From Alphaproteobacteria bacterium (GTDB lineage: Bacteria > Pseudomonadota > Alphaproteobacteria > Rhodobacterales > Rhodobacteraceae): DNA of 64,000 bases. Positions within the stretch are counted from its first letter, which is position 1, and every line of letters starts with the position of its first letter. Location: assembly GCA_030427405.1 (NCBI GenBank), contig JAUHXK010000001.1:62001-126000 (forward strand), read 5' to 3'. This document shows, in pieces, positions 63,978 through 64,000 of this stretch. The translations under genes and the position numbers were made by a program. The notes under the pieces were generated by a model. It was not told the origin of the DNA and made no database searches. It worked only from the letters and a program-made list of their open reading frames with translations.

Positions 63978-64000
63978 TGATACAAAGGCTCCGGCGGTCA

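Overview
The window is a gene-dense chromosomal segment (high GC, short intergenic gaps, many ATGA/GTGA/TAATG stop-start overlaps) from an alphaproteobacterium of the order Rhodobacterales, most likely the Roseobacter group. The evidence is gene content recognised by reading the proteins: crotonyl-CoA carboxylase/reductase with ethylmalonyl-CoA mutase, mesaconyl-CoA hydratase and a malyl-CoA thioesterase (ethylmalonyl-CoA pathway), a second RpoH-type sigma factor, a LuxR/LuxI quorum-sensing pair, a MoeB with a membrane N-terminus, an HvrA-type H-NS protein and several small proteins typical of this order. No rRNA, tRNA, CRISPR array, insertion sequence or prophage was seen.

Layout. 1-7.5 kb: M3 peptidase (cut by the window edge), a PLP transsulfuration enzyme, then a leftward run dut-moeB, coaBC, and rpoH-chaN. 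7.6-11.2 kb: cobU-cobC-like pair, a glutathione transferase with a TRASH-like metal-binding tail, and a ComM/YifB ATPase. 11.2-19 kb: gshB, yraN and rsmI leftward; lpoA-like lipoprotein, glnD and murJ rightward. 19-26 kb: a rhomboid-fold protein lacking its catalytic residues, trpS, a branched-chain amino acid module (leucine dehydrogenase / Lrp regulator / class IV aminotransferase), a frameshifted universal stress protein, a DsbA-like isomerase, nfuA-like, tsaB and rimI. 26-31 kb: a complete BMP-type nucleoside ABC transporter. 31-36.3 kb: TauE/SafE plus TIGR02186 protein, a RecD-like helicase, and luxI-luxR preceded by a small overlapping ORF and a perfect CtrA box.

36.5-64 kb is a central-carbon region. 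The ethylmalonyl-CoA pathway genes ccr, ecm, mch and mcl2 are interleaved with the sdhCDAB operon, mdh and the long operon sucC-sucD-sucA-sucB-lpd. Together they assimilate acetyl-CoA through C4/C5 acyl-CoA intermediates and feed succinate and malate into the TCA cycle. The suc operon carries unrelated passengers: a family 25 glycosyltransferase between sucC and sucD, a cysteine-containing secreted protein and a DUF805 membrane protein between sucD and sucA, and a small barrel-like protein between sucB and lpd.

The most notable signals are regulatory. Upstream of both sdhC and sucC lie two GTGATCAC palindromes whose centres are exactly 21 bp apart, at nearly the same distance from the start codon. 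ecm has a TTGACA/TTTAGA promoter overlapped by a perfect 10-bp inverted repeat. A CtrA-type TTAA-N7-TTAAC element sits in front of the quorum-sensing genes. All functional statements come from reading the sequence and remembered family features; no database search was run.
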